Part shown: piece by piece, positions 25,487 through 33,287 of the stretch
Numbering within the stretch: the stretch's first letter is position 1
Layout of the letters: each line of letters opens with the position of its first letter
NCBI GenBank assembly: GCA_035581425.1
Contig: DATJVP010000025.1
Location: 1 to 64,000, forward strand
Reading direction: 5' to 3'
DNA length: 64,000 nucleotides
DNA from: DASZHJ01 sp035581425
GTDB taxonomy: Bacteria; Pseudomonadota; Alphaproteobacteria; ATCC43930; CGMCC-115725
The notes under the pieces: model-generated
The model's input: only the letters and a program-made list of their open reading frames with translations
What the model was told of the DNA's origin: nothing
Database searches by the model: none
Translations under genes and position numbers: made by a program

Positions 25487-26862
25487 CAGATGATCTCGAA
25501 GTAGCGCGCGAGCTCCCAATCCGTGACGTGCTTGCGAAACTCGCGCTCCTCCCATTCGCGCGTCGCGGCATAGTGTTCCACGAACTCGTCGCCGAAGAGC
25601 GCGCGCGCGGGCTTCGAGGCCTTGAGCCGCTGTGCCGCTTCCCAAAGCGTCGCGGGGAGCCCAAGGTCCGGCGAGGGCGGCAGCTCGTAGGCGTTGCCCG
25701 TGACGCGCGCAGTCGGCTCGATCTTGTGCTCGATCCCCCAGAGCCCGCTGCCGAGCGCCGCTGCGAGCGCGATATAGGGGTTCGCGTCGGCGGCGGCGAT
25801 CCGGTACTCGACGCGCTGCGAGGCCGGCGAGCCCGGGATCACCCGGAGCGCCGTGGTGCGGTTCTCGACGCCCCAGGTCGCCGTGGTCGGCGCCCAATAG
25901 CCGGGGATGAGCCGCGAATAGGAATTGACGGTGCAGGCGATCATCCCCAGGAGCTCCGGCATCAGCTTCTGCTGCCCGCCGAGGAAATGCCGCATGGTCT
26001 CGCTCATGCCGTGCTCGGCCTTGGGATCGTGGAAGGCGCTGCTGCCGTCGGCGCGACGAAGCGAGACGTGGATGTGGCCGCTCTGGCCCGGCCAATCCCG
26101 CGACCACTTCGCCATGAAGGTCGCCATGAGGCCGCGACGCTGCGCCATCACCTTCGCGAAGGTCTTGAAGAGCACGGCTTTGTCGGCGGCGCGGAGCGCC
26201 TCGTCGACGGTGATTGCCGCCTCGAGCACGCCGGCGCCCGTCTCCGTGTGTAGGCCCTCGAGTCCCATGTCCATCTTCTGGCAGACATCGAGGAGCTCGT
26301 GATAGAGCTCCGCCAACACCGAGCTGCGCAGCACCGAATAGCCGAAATAGCCCGGTGTGATGCTCTTCAGATTGCGGTAACCCTTCTCGCGCACGCTGTG
26401 CGGCGTCTCCTCGAAGAGGAAGAACTCGTATTCGAGGGCGGAGAAGGCCGAGAAGCCCATCTCGGCCGCGCGCTTCAGCACGCGCCGGAGCGTGCCTCGG
26501 GGGCAGATCGCCTCGGCCGGCGGCGCAAGCTCGCAGAGGAAGAAGGGGAGGTCATCCTCGAAGGGAATGAGCCGCCCCGTCTCCGGCACCACGCGCACGG
26601 GCGCATCGGGATAGGCGGTGTGCCAGCCGGTATAGCGGACGTTGTCGTAGAGCTGATCGTTGCTGTCCCAGCCCACGATCACGTCGCAGAAGCCGAGCCC
26701 CTTCTCGAGCGCCGAGAGGAACTTCGCGCGCGAGAGATATTTGCCGCGGAGTATGCCGTCGACATCCGCCACCCCCAGCTTCACATAGGGGATGTCCATG
26801 CTCTCCACGAGCTTCCGCGCCTCGGCGGTGCTCTGGATCCTGATTGGCTCCTGCGTCTTCAA
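25486..26862 (-). CDS. glutamine synthetase-family ligase (PuuA/GlnT-like)
   Basis: A 458-residue glutamine synthetase-fold enzyme. It has the beta-grasp N-domain (VDGILRGKYL) and catalytic motifs ALEYEFFLFE, GAGVLEAAI, SGQSGHIHVSL and ENRTTALRVIPG. Its length and divergence fit the non-canonical group that glutamylates amines, as PuuA does with putrescine, rather than the ammonium-assimilating GlnA. It heads an operon with two dehydrogenases and acdS, so an amine is a more likely substrate than ammonium. The start is TTG at 26862; an in-frame ATG lies 22 codons later. Confidence 0.8.
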   Translation of the reverse strand: MKTQEPIRIQSTAEARKLVESMDIPYVKLGVADVDGILRGKYLSRAKFLSALEKGLGFCDVIVGWDSNDQLYDNVRYTGWHTAYPDAPVRVVPETGRLIPFEDDLPFFLCELAPPAEAICPRGTLRRVLKRAAEMGFSAFSALEYEFFLFEETPHSVREKGYRNLKSITPGYFGYSVLRSSVLAELYHELLDVCQKMDMGLEGLHTETGAGVLEAAITVDEALRAADKAVLFKTFAKVMAQRRGLMATFMAKWSRDWPGQSGHIHVSLRRADGSSAFHDPKAEHGMSETMRHFLGGQQKLMPELLGMIACTVNSYSRLIPGYWAPTTATWGVENRTTALRVIPGSPASQRVEYRIAAADANPYIALAAALGSGLWGIEHKIEPTARVTGNAYELPPSPDLGLPATLWEAAQRLKASKPARALFGDEFVEHYAATREWEEREFRKHVTDWELARYFEII

Positions 26863-26992
26863 GAAATGCCCCGCTTTCCGCCTCGTTTTGCCCGGGCGAA
26901 CTCTCGCACAGCCGCCGGCTGGAGGCCAATAGCGGGGCGGTCGTTCCGGCAGCGTTATCTCGGGGTCGGCGAACCCGGGCGGTGGCGAAGGC

Positions 26993-27697
26993 TTAGGCCT
27001 CCGTCTGCAACTCCTTGAGCCGCTCGGGTTTGCAGATCACGATCATGCCCTCCTCGGTGGCGATGACGCCGGCCTCGCGCAGGAGGCTGAGCTCGCGGTT
27101 CACCCGTTCGCGCGTGGCACCCACCATATGTGCGAGGTCCTGCTGCGAGAGCTTGAGGTCGATCCGCACTCCGCGGGGATCGGGCTTGCCGTGCTGCTCG
27201 CTTAGGGTCTGCAGGCGCTTCGCGAGCCGTGCAGGCAGATGCAGGAAGATCGCATCCTCGATGAATTCCACGTTCATCCTGATACGGCCGCAGAGCACGG
27301 AGAGCATGGAGACGCTGAGCTCGGGATTGGCGCGCAGGAAAGGCAGGAGGTGCTCGCGTTGGATCTGCAGGAGATCGACTGCGGTCATCGCGCGCGCGCT
27401 CGCGGTGCGGGGGCCGCCATCGAGGAGCGCGATCTCTCCGAAGATCTCGCCGGGCTCGAGAATATTTAGGAAGATCTCCTCACCGACGGAGGAGACCGTG
27501 TAGATGCAGACGCGACCCGCCAGCACGCCATAGAGCGCGCTGCCGCTGTCGCCCTTCGCGAACATCTCCTCGCTGGGCTTGAAGTGCTTCACCGTCGCGA
27601 ATTTGACGAGGCCGTCGAGGACGCTGGCCGAGACGCCTCGGAACAGCATGTGCTGCGCCAGGAGCGCGCGAAGAGCCTCGGACGGGTAGCGGGGCAT
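26993..27697 (-). CDS. Crp-family transcription regulator with CRP-type DNA-reading helix
   Basis: A 234-residue Crp/Fnr-family protein with a cNMP-binding-like domain (PGEIFGEIALLDGGPRTASARA resembles the phosphate-binding cassette) and a C-terminal winged helix. The recognition helix reads TRERVNREL. The R-E-x-V-x-R spacing equals that of Arg180, Glu181 and Arg185 of E. coli CRP, which read TGTGA. Two perfect TGTGA-N6-TCACA palindromes lie 129-185 bp upstream of the ATG, so autoregulation and control of the divergent small gene are expected. Effector unknown. It is upstream of and codirectional with the glutamine synthetase-acdS operon (130 bp gap). Confidence 0.88.
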   Translation of the reverse strand: MPRYPSEALRALLAQHMLFRGVSASVLDGLVKFATVKHFKPSEEMFAKGDSGSALYGVLAGRVCIYTVSSVGEEIFLNILEPGEIFGEIALLDGGPRTASARAMTAVDLLQIQREHLLPFLRANPELSVSMLSVLCGRIRMNVEFIEDAIFLHLPARLAKRLQTLSEQHGKPDPRGVRIDLKLSQQDLAHMVGATRERVNRELSLLREAGVIATEEGMIVICKPERLKELQTEA

Positions 27698-27825
27698 GGT
27701 CGTGCAGGCCTCGGTAGGGTCTGTCGCGCCACCGCGGGCGCGCCTCATTTCTAGCCGATCTTCGCCCCGATGGACACGGGAACGCGCGGTAGCCGCAGGC
27801 AATGCCCGGAAGAAGCGAATTACCC

Positions 27826-27841
27826 TGTGACTCCCGTCACA
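27826..27841. promoter_or_regulatory. perfect CRP-type operator, site 1
   Basis: TGTGACTCCCGTCACA is an exact TGTGA-N6-TCACA palindrome. Its centre (27833.5) is 41 bp from site 2, about four helical turns. It could activate the divergent small gene from -82.5 or the regulator gene itself, although the -10 expected for the latter is weak. Confidence 0.8.
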
Positions 27842-27866
27842 TCCGTGCAAGCGAGGTCACGGCCTC

Positions 27867-27909
27867 TGTGAAGGTCATCACACGTATCCCGGCACGCGGT
27901 GCTTACTCT
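27867..27909 (+). promoter_or_regulatory. perfect CRP-type operator (site 2) with class II promoter for the small ORF
   Basis: TGTGAAGGTCATCACA (27867-27882) is an exact TGTGA-N6-TCACA site. TACTCT at 27904-27909 matches the three best-conserved -10 positions and is centred 32 bp away. The predicted start (about 27916) is 41.5 bp from the operator centre and 43-52 nt before the start codons of the next ORF. Confidence 0.65.
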
Positions 27910-27958
27910 TCACCCCAGCGGCTGAACAGGTCAGCCGCAATGACAGCGGAGAAGTCCA

Positions 27959-28168
27959 GTGACCGTGATGACCGCACCCTACGACGCAATCCCCTTCCGG
28001 ACGCACGGGATCGGTTCGGAAGCCACCGCGCGCTCCTTCGCTTCCGAGGCCGCGCGGGATGAGCGGCCGGTGGAGCAGGGCACCTCCATTTCAAGCCGCG
28101 ACGTGATCGCGGCCTGGGTTGCCGCGCCGCTCCTCGGCGCCGTCTGTCTCGCGCTTCTCGCGGTCTGA
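27959..28168 (+). CDS. small putative membrane protein
   Basis: A 69-residue ORF (GTG 27959) or 66 residues (ATG 27968), with GGAG about 8 nt before the GTG. The first 45 residues are polar. The C-terminal 21 residues (from VIAAWVAAP to the end) are hydrophobic and would form one membrane helix, giving a tail-anchored topology. I do not recognise the family. A predicted CRP-type class II promoter is placed correctly upstream, which is the main reason to believe it is expressed. Confidence 0.45.
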   Translation: MTVMTAPYDAIPFRTHGIGSEATARSFASEAARDERPVEQGTSISSRDVIAAWVAAPLLGAVCLALLAV

Positions 28169-28267
28169 GCCACGACGCCGGGCACCCAATGCGACGGCCT
28201 GCCTGTTGCGACGAATCCGCCGCGCGTGGCATGAATTCGCCTGCGCATTCGGCGAGGACGGCGAGTC

Positions 28268-29260
28268 ATGGCGGGCAACGAGCGGCGGCGAGGGCAGGCG
28301 TGGGCGCGTTTGCTCGCCGCGCTATTCGGAATTCTCCTGACGGCATCCGCCGCAAAGGCCGCCGAGACGGATTTCGGCACCTGGCTACAGGGCGTCCGCA
28401 AGGACGCGGTTGCGCAGGGAATGCGGCCGGATGCCGTCGATCGCGCGCTCCAGGACGCGCATGAGATACCACGGGTGATCGAGCTCGACCGGAACCAGCC
28501 GGAAACGACGATTACCTTCACGCAATACATCGACCGCATCGTAACGCCGCAGCGGATCGCCGCGGGCCGGCAGAAAATGGCTGAGAATGCGGCACTTCTC
28601 GCCGCAGTCTCGCACCGCTACGGGGTCCAACCGCGCTTCATCGTGGCGCTCTGGGCGATCGAGTCGAATTATGGGAACGCCACCGGCGACTATCCCGTCA
28701 TCTCTGCGCTCGCGACCCTCGCCTTTGACGGAAGGCGCAGCACCTTCTTCCGCAAGGAGCTGATGGCCGCAATCGAGATCGTCGATCGCGGCTACATGGA
28801 TCCCGAGCGGATGAAGGGCTCCTGGGCCGGCGCCATGGGGCAGTGCCAGTTCATGCCCTCGAGCTACCTCAAGCTCGCAGTGAGCTACAGCGGCGACGGT
28901 CGCCGCGACATCTGGCAGAGGCGCGAGGACGTCTTCGCGTCGATCGCGAACTATCTCGCGAGCTTCGGTTGGCGCGCGACCGAGACTTGGGGGCGCCGGG
29001 TTCAACTGCCGCAGAAGTTCGACACGAGCCTCGTGGGCCTCGCGACGCGCAAGACTTTGGCGGATTGGACGCATCTCGGCGTCCGGCGCAGCGATGGCGG
29101 GAGCCTTCCGAAACGCGATCTCACGGCCTCAATCGTCCTGCCCGGCGGGTCCGATGGGCCGGCGTTTCTCGTCTACGACAACTACCGCGCGCTTTTGCGG
29201 TGGAACAATTCCAACTATTTCGCGACAGCCGTCGGCTATCTTGCCGACGGCGTCGAATGA
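28268..29260 (+). CDS. MltB-family lytic murein transglycosylase
   Basis: A 330-residue secreted lytic transglycosylase of the SLT_2 (MltB) family, which cleaves peptidoglycan glycan strands to 1,6-anhydro-muropeptides. It has a signal peptide ending near AKAAE, the catalytic Glu in ALWAIESNYG and GAMGQCQFMPSSY. There is no lipobox, so it should be soluble in the periplasm, unlike E. coli MltB. Its TGA overlaps the ATG of rlpA (ATGA), so the two are coupled. Confidence 0.9.
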   Translation: MAGNERRRGQAWARLLAALFGILLTASAAKAAETDFGTWLQGVRKDAVAQGMRPDAVDRALQDAHEIPRVIELDRNQPETTITFTQYIDRIVTPQRIAAGRQKMAENAALLAAVSHRYGVQPRFIVALWAIESNYGNATGDYPVISALATLAFDGRRSTFFRKELMAAIEIVDRGYMDPERMKGSWAGAMGQCQFMPSSYLKLAVSYSGDGRRDIWQRREDVFASIANYLASFGWRATETWGRRVQLPQKFDTSLVGLATRKTLADWTHLGVRRSDGGSLPKRDLTASIVLPGGSDGPAFLVYDNYRALLRWNNSNYFATAVGYLADGVE

Positions 29261-30267
29261 CGATAAGGTTTCGCACTAATAGATATTTCCCGGTGCGGAG
29301 CCACAAGATCGTGAAGTCGCTGGGTAACTCCTTCACCCCGCTGGCGCTGCTGCTGCTGGCGGTGCTGGTGGCGTGCAACCCGACGCCGCAGACGACCTCG
29401 CATGCCCCCGGAGCCGGGAACGGCATCTACAAGGTCGGGAAGCCCTATCAAGTTGACGGCACCTGGTATTACCCGCGCGAGGACCTGACCTATGACGAGA
29501 CCGGGATCGCCTCCTGGTACGGAGAGGCCTTCCACGGCCGCTACACCGCGAACGGCGAGGTCTTTGACCTGAACGGCCTCACCGCCGCGCATCATACGCT
29601 GCCGCTCCCGAGCGTCGTGCAGGTCACCAATCTCGAGAATGGGCGCTCTCTCACACTGCGCGTCAACGACCGCGGGCCATTCGCGCGCGGGCGCATCATC
29701 GATGTCTCACGCCAGGCGGCAAAGCTGCTGGGCTTCGAGCAGCAGGGCACGGCCAAGGTCCACGTGCGGGTGTTGGAATCGGAGACGCTGGAGGCGCAGG
29801 CGGTAGCGCGGCGCAACGGCGTCGAAGAGGGCGCGCAGCCGCGCGTGCAGGTCGCGCAGGCGGCACCGCGCACGGGCGTCGACTCTCAATCGCTGGCGCC
29901 GCTCCCGGGAACCCGAGGCCCGACGCAGCAGTCGGCGGAGACGCCGCGCTCACCGCGCCCGGTTTCCTCCGACGTGTTCACCTCGCCGCCCGAACGGCCG
30001 CTCAGCGGCCAAGTCACGCAGATGGCCGCGCTGCCCAACGCCAAGATTTACGTCCAAGCCGGCGCCTTCGCGCAGATGGTGAATGCCCGCCGCGCGCAAG
30101 AACGTGTCGCCTCGCTCGGCAGCGTCAACATCAGCGGCATCCGCGTGAACGGCCAGGACCTGTTCCGCGTGCGGATCGGGCCGGTCGCAAACGTCGAGGC
30201 CGCCGACAAGCTGCTGTCGAAGGTACTCGGGGCAGGGCTCGTCGACGCACAGATCGTTGTGGATTGA
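29257..30267 (+). CDS. rlpA: RlpA-like septal ring lytic transglycosylase/lipoprotein
   Basis: A 336-residue lipoprotein. The N-terminal hydrophobic stretch ends in LVAC, a lipobox. It is followed by a double-psi beta-barrel domain (ASWYGEAFHGRYTANGE, VNDRGPFARGRIIDVS) and, after a variable Pro/Gln-rich linker, a C-terminal SPOR domain (IYVQAGAFAQ) that binds denuded glycan strands. RlpA acts at the division septum. The ATG overlaps the mltB stop; GTG 29293 is an alternative giving a shorter n-region. Confidence 0.9.
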   Translation: MTIRFRTNRYFPVRSHKIVKSLGNSFTPLALLLLAVLVACNPTPQTTSHAPGAGNGIYKVGKPYQVDGTWYYPREDLTYDETGIASWYGEAFHGRYTANGEVFDLNGLTAAHHTLPLPSVVQVTNLENGRSLTLRVNDRGPFARGRIIDVSRQAAKLLGFEQQGTAKVHVRVLESETLEAQAVARRNGVEEGAQPRVQVAQAAPRTGVDSQSLAPLPGTRGPTQQSAETPRSPRPVSSDVFTSPPERPLSGQVTQMAALPNAKIYVQAGAFAQMVNARRAQERVASLGSVNISGIRVNGQDLFRVRIGPVANVEAADKLLSKVLGAGLVDAQIVVD

Positions 30268-30338
30268 GCGGCGGGCGAGCCGCAATTCCGGCATAATCGC
30301 CCGCTATCGAAGCGTCCGCCAAGACCGAGGTAGAAACC

Positions 30339-31481
30339 ATGCGCCCGTCATTCCGCTCGATCCCGCTGGGCATTGCGCTCTCGGCGCTGTTGTGGAGTGC
30401 CGCCTGCGCCGCTACCGGCATCGACACCCAGGCCCGGAACGCCATCATCGTGGATTTCGAGACCGGCGCGACCTTGCTCGACAAAGGCGCGGATCAACGC
30501 ATGCCGCCGGCATCCATGAGCAAGATCATGACGGCCTATGTCGTCTACGACGCGCTCAAGAAGGGCAAGCTCTCGCTCGAGGACATGCTGCCCGTGAGCG
30601 AGAGGGCCTGGCGGACCGGCGGTTCCAAGACCTTCGTGCCCTATCCCGGCCGCGTGAAGGTCGAGGACCTCGTGCGCGGGATGATCGTACAGTCCGGCAA
30701 CGACGCCTGCATCGTGCTTGCGGAGGGTATCGCCGGCAGCGAGACCGCCTTCGTGCAGCTCATGAACGACAAGGCGAAGGAGCTCGGGCTCGAGCACAGC
30801 CACTTCTCCAACGTGTCCGGCCTTCCCGACCCCGACGAGTACGTGACCGCGCGCGACCTCGCGCTTCTCGCGCGCCGGCTCATCACGGACTTCCCGGAGT
30901 ATTATCACTACGACTCCGAGAAGGAATTCACCTACAACGGTATCAAGCAGGGCAACCGGAACCCGCTGCTTTACAAAGATCTCGGGGCCGACGGCATGAA
31001 GACCGGCCACACCGATGAAGCCGGCTATAGCTTGACGGGGTCTGCGATCCGCGACGGGCGGCGCATCATCATGGTGATAGGCGGCCTGCCGACAGGGAAA
31101 GCGCGCGCACAGGAGAGCGAGCGCCTCCTCGAATGGGCTTTCCGCGAGTTCAACGACTTCCGCCTCGCCAAAGCCGGCGATACCGTGGACCAGGGCGATG
31201 TGTGGCTCGGCGAACAGGCGAAAGTGCCGGTGACGACGCAGCGCGATGTGATCGTGACGCTGCCGCGCGCGGCGCGGCGCAGCATGAAGGTGACCGCGCA
31301 TTACGACGGACCCGCCCGCGCGCCGGTTCAGAAGGGGCAGGTCGTGGGCAAGCTCATTGTCACGGCCGACGGTGTCGATCCCGTTGAGTTCCCGCTGGTC
31401 GCGGCGCAGCCGGTGGACCGGCTCGGAACGTTCGGACGCGTCGCCGTCGCTGCTGGCTATCTCGTCTGGGGCCGGCGCTGA
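30339..31481 (+). CDS. D-alanyl-D-alanine carboxypeptidase (DacC/DacF-like PBP)
   Basis: A 380-residue penicillin-binding protein that trims the terminal D-Ala from peptidoglycan stem peptides. A signal peptide ends near SAACAA. The serine peptidase triad motifs are present: SMSK (Ser59, Lys62), SGN in VQSGNDAC and KTG in GMKTGHTDEAG. The C-terminal beta domain (about 270-370) is typical of DD-carboxypeptidases 5/6. GAGG lies about 8 nt before the ATG. The stop codon overlaps the likely CTG start of tmk. Confidence 0.92.
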   Translation: MRPSFRSIPLGIALSALLWSAACAATGIDTQARNAIIVDFETGATLLDKGADQRMPPASMSKIMTAYVVYDALKKGKLSLEDMLPVSERAWRTGGSKTFVPYPGRVKVEDLVRGMIVQSGNDACIVLAEGIAGSETAFVQLMNDKAKELGLEHSHFSNVSGLPDPDEYVTARDLALLARRLITDFPEYYHYDSEKEFTYNGIKQGNRNPLLYKDLGADGMKTGHTDEAGYSLTGSAIRDGRRIIMVIGGLPTGKARAQESERLLEWAFREFNDFRLAKAGDTVDQGDVWLGEQAKVPVTTQRDVIVTLPRAARRSMKVTAHYDGPARAPVQKGQVVGKLIVTADGVDPVEFPLVAAQPVDRLGTFGRVAVAAGYLVWGRR

Positions 31482-32113
31482 GTCGCGGGCGCTTCATTAC
31501 GCTCGAAGGCGGAGAGGGCGCGGGAAAGTCGAGCCAGACCGCGATGCTCGCGGACGCGCTGCGGCAGGCGGGGCTCGCAGTCCTCCGCACGCGCGAGCCC
31601 GGTGGCGCACGCGGCGCGGAGGAAATCCGGCGCCTTCTCGTCGAGGGCGCACCCGAGCGTTGGGACGCGGAGGCAGAGGCGCTTCTCATGGTCGCGGCCC
31701 GCCGCACGCATCTCGTGGAGACGATCTGGCCGGCACTCAATCGCGGGGAATGGGTGATCTCCGATCGCTTCGCGGACTCGACCATGGCCTATCAGGGCTA
31801 TGGCCGGGGTTTACCTCAGCAGATGCTCCAAAGCCTTCACGAGTTCATTGCCGGCGACTTCAAGCCAGATCTGACGATTATCCTTGATCTACCTGTGAAT
31901 ATTGGTCTTTCGAGGGCAGCGCATCGGCATGGGGCCGAGACTCGATTCGAGAGCATGGATCGCGAATTCCACGAGCGGCTGCGGCAGGGGTTCCTCAACA
32001 TCGCACGGCAGGAGCCAAAGCGTTGTCTCGTGATCGACGCGACCGTCAGCGTCGAGGCGGTCCAGCATGCAGTCCGAGCGGCCATTCATGAGCGTCTTGG
32101 AGTCGCGCTCTGA
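31478..32113 (+). CDS. tmk: thymidylate kinase, apparent CTG start
   Basis: Phosphorylates dTMP to dTDP for DNA synthesis. The P-loop LEGGEGAGKSS lies upstream of the first in-frame ATG (31544), so initiating there would delete the nucleotide-binding site. The frame is open upstream and contains no usable ATG, GTG or TTG; the best start is the CTG at 31478, overlapping the dac stop as CTGA, with a GGGG about 6-9 nt upstream. This gives 211 residues, the normal length. Other motifs are TREPGG, VISDRFADSTMAYQG and the dTMP-site Arg region. It is followed by holB after 26 nt, the usual tmk-holB pairing. Confidence 0.88.
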   Translation: MSRGRFITLEGGEGAGKSSQTAMLADALRQAGLAVLRTREPGGARGAEEIRRLLVEGAPERWDAEAEALLMVAARRTHLVETIWPALNRGEWVISDRFADSTMAYQGYGRGLPQQMLQSLHEFIAGDFKPDLTIILDLPVNIGLSRAAHRHGAETRFESMDREFHERLRQGFLNIARQEPKRCLVIDATVSVEAVQHAVRAAIHERLGVAL

Positions 32114-32139
32114 GCCGGCCCGCGGCAGACTAGCGAGCA

Positions 32140-33243
32140 ATGACTGACGACGACAGACCAGACGACGAATCCGACTCCGCTGAGGCAGTTGAGGTTGCGG
32201 CACCGCGCGAGAACGCGATGCTGCTCGGCCACGGCGCTGCGGAGGCGGCGCTGCTCGGGGCCTTCGCCGCGGGGCGGCTACCTCAGGGGCTTCTCCTGAC
32301 GGGGCCGCATGGGATCGGCAAGGCAACGCTCGCCTTTCGTTTCGCGCGCTTTCTTCTGGCGCAGGGAGCGGAGCGAGGCGGGAAGGCGCTCTTCGAGCCG
32401 GCGTCGCCGACTTCCCTCGCCATTCCGGAGACGCATCCGGTCTTCCGTCGCGTTGCGAGCGCAGGGCATGCGGACCTTCTCACCGTCGAGCGCGGCGTCG
32501 ATCCCAAGCGCAAGCGTGAGCGCACGGAGATCGTCGTCGAGGACGCGCGCGCGGTCGCGGGCTTTCTCCGACTCACGCCCGCCGAGGGCGGCTGGCGGAT
32601 CGTCATCGTCGATACCGCGGACGAGATGAACCGCAACGCCGCCAATTCCATCCTGAAGATTTTGGAGGAGCCGCCGAAACGAGCGATCCTGATCCTCCTC
32701 AGCGACAATCCCGGACGCCTGCTGCCGACGATCCGCTCGCGCTGCCGCAGGCTTGCACTGCGGCCGCTCGAGGACGCGACGGTGACGGAGCTCCTGCAGC
32801 GCTACCGACCGGACATCCCGCCGCGCGACGGTGAGGCGCTCGTCGAGATCGCCGAGGGCAGCATCGGCCGCGCGCTCGAGCTCGCGGAGGAGGGCGGGGT
32901 GGCACTCCAGCGCGAAATCCTTGCGTTGATCTCGGCCCTCCCCGAGATCGACACGACAGCGCTCTATCGCTTTGCGGAGAAAACCGCGCGCTGGGGGAAC
33001 GATCGTGGCTTTCGCGTGGTCTCGGAGCTGTTGCCTGCGACCGTCGCCCGCGCCATCGCCCGGGCGGCGGCGACTGGGGAAGGTGCGGGGCTCTCGGCGC
33101 TGTTGCGGCGGCGCGGCCTTGATCGCTGGGTGGAGGTGTGGGAAAAGATCACCCACCTCTTCGCCCAGGCGGACGCCATTAACCTCGACCGCAAGCAGGT
33201 CGTGTTGAACGCCTTTTTCGCGCTCGAAGAGGCCGCGCGCTGA
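32140..33243 (+). CDS. holB: DNA polymerase III subunit delta'
   Basis: A 367-residue AAA+ clamp-loader subunit. It has a Walker A-like TGPHGIGKATLA, the sensor-type sequence ANSILKILEEPPKRAILIL and the SRC motif in IRSRCRRLALRP, then a C-terminal collar domain. It helps load the sliding clamp for replication. Position directly after tmk and before metG and tatD is widely conserved in bacteria. Confidence 0.93.
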   Translation: MTDDDRPDDESDSAEAVEVAAPRENAMLLGHGAAEAALLGAFAAGRLPQGLLLTGPHGIGKATLAFRFARFLLAQGAERGGKALFEPASPTSLAIPETHPVFRRVASAGHADLLTVERGVDPKRKRERTEIVVEDARAVAGFLRLTPAEGGWRIVIVDTADEMNRNAANSILKILEEPPKRAILILLSDNPGRLLPTIRSRCRRLALRPLEDATVTELLQRYRPDIPPRDGEALVEIAEGSIGRALELAEEGGVALQREILALISALPEIDTTALYRFAEKTARWGNDRGFRVVSELLPATVARAIARAAATGEGAGLSALLRRRGLDRWVEVWEKITHLFAQADAINLDRKQVVLNAFFALEEAAR

Positions 33244-33287
33244 GGGCCATAGGCCCAGGCTGCGCGGGCGCTGCACGAGGAACCCCG

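Noticed and set aside
31544..32113. Thymidylate kinase starting at the first ATG
   Set aside because: This would remove the P-loop that is encoded directly upstream in the same frame, so the start must be earlier.
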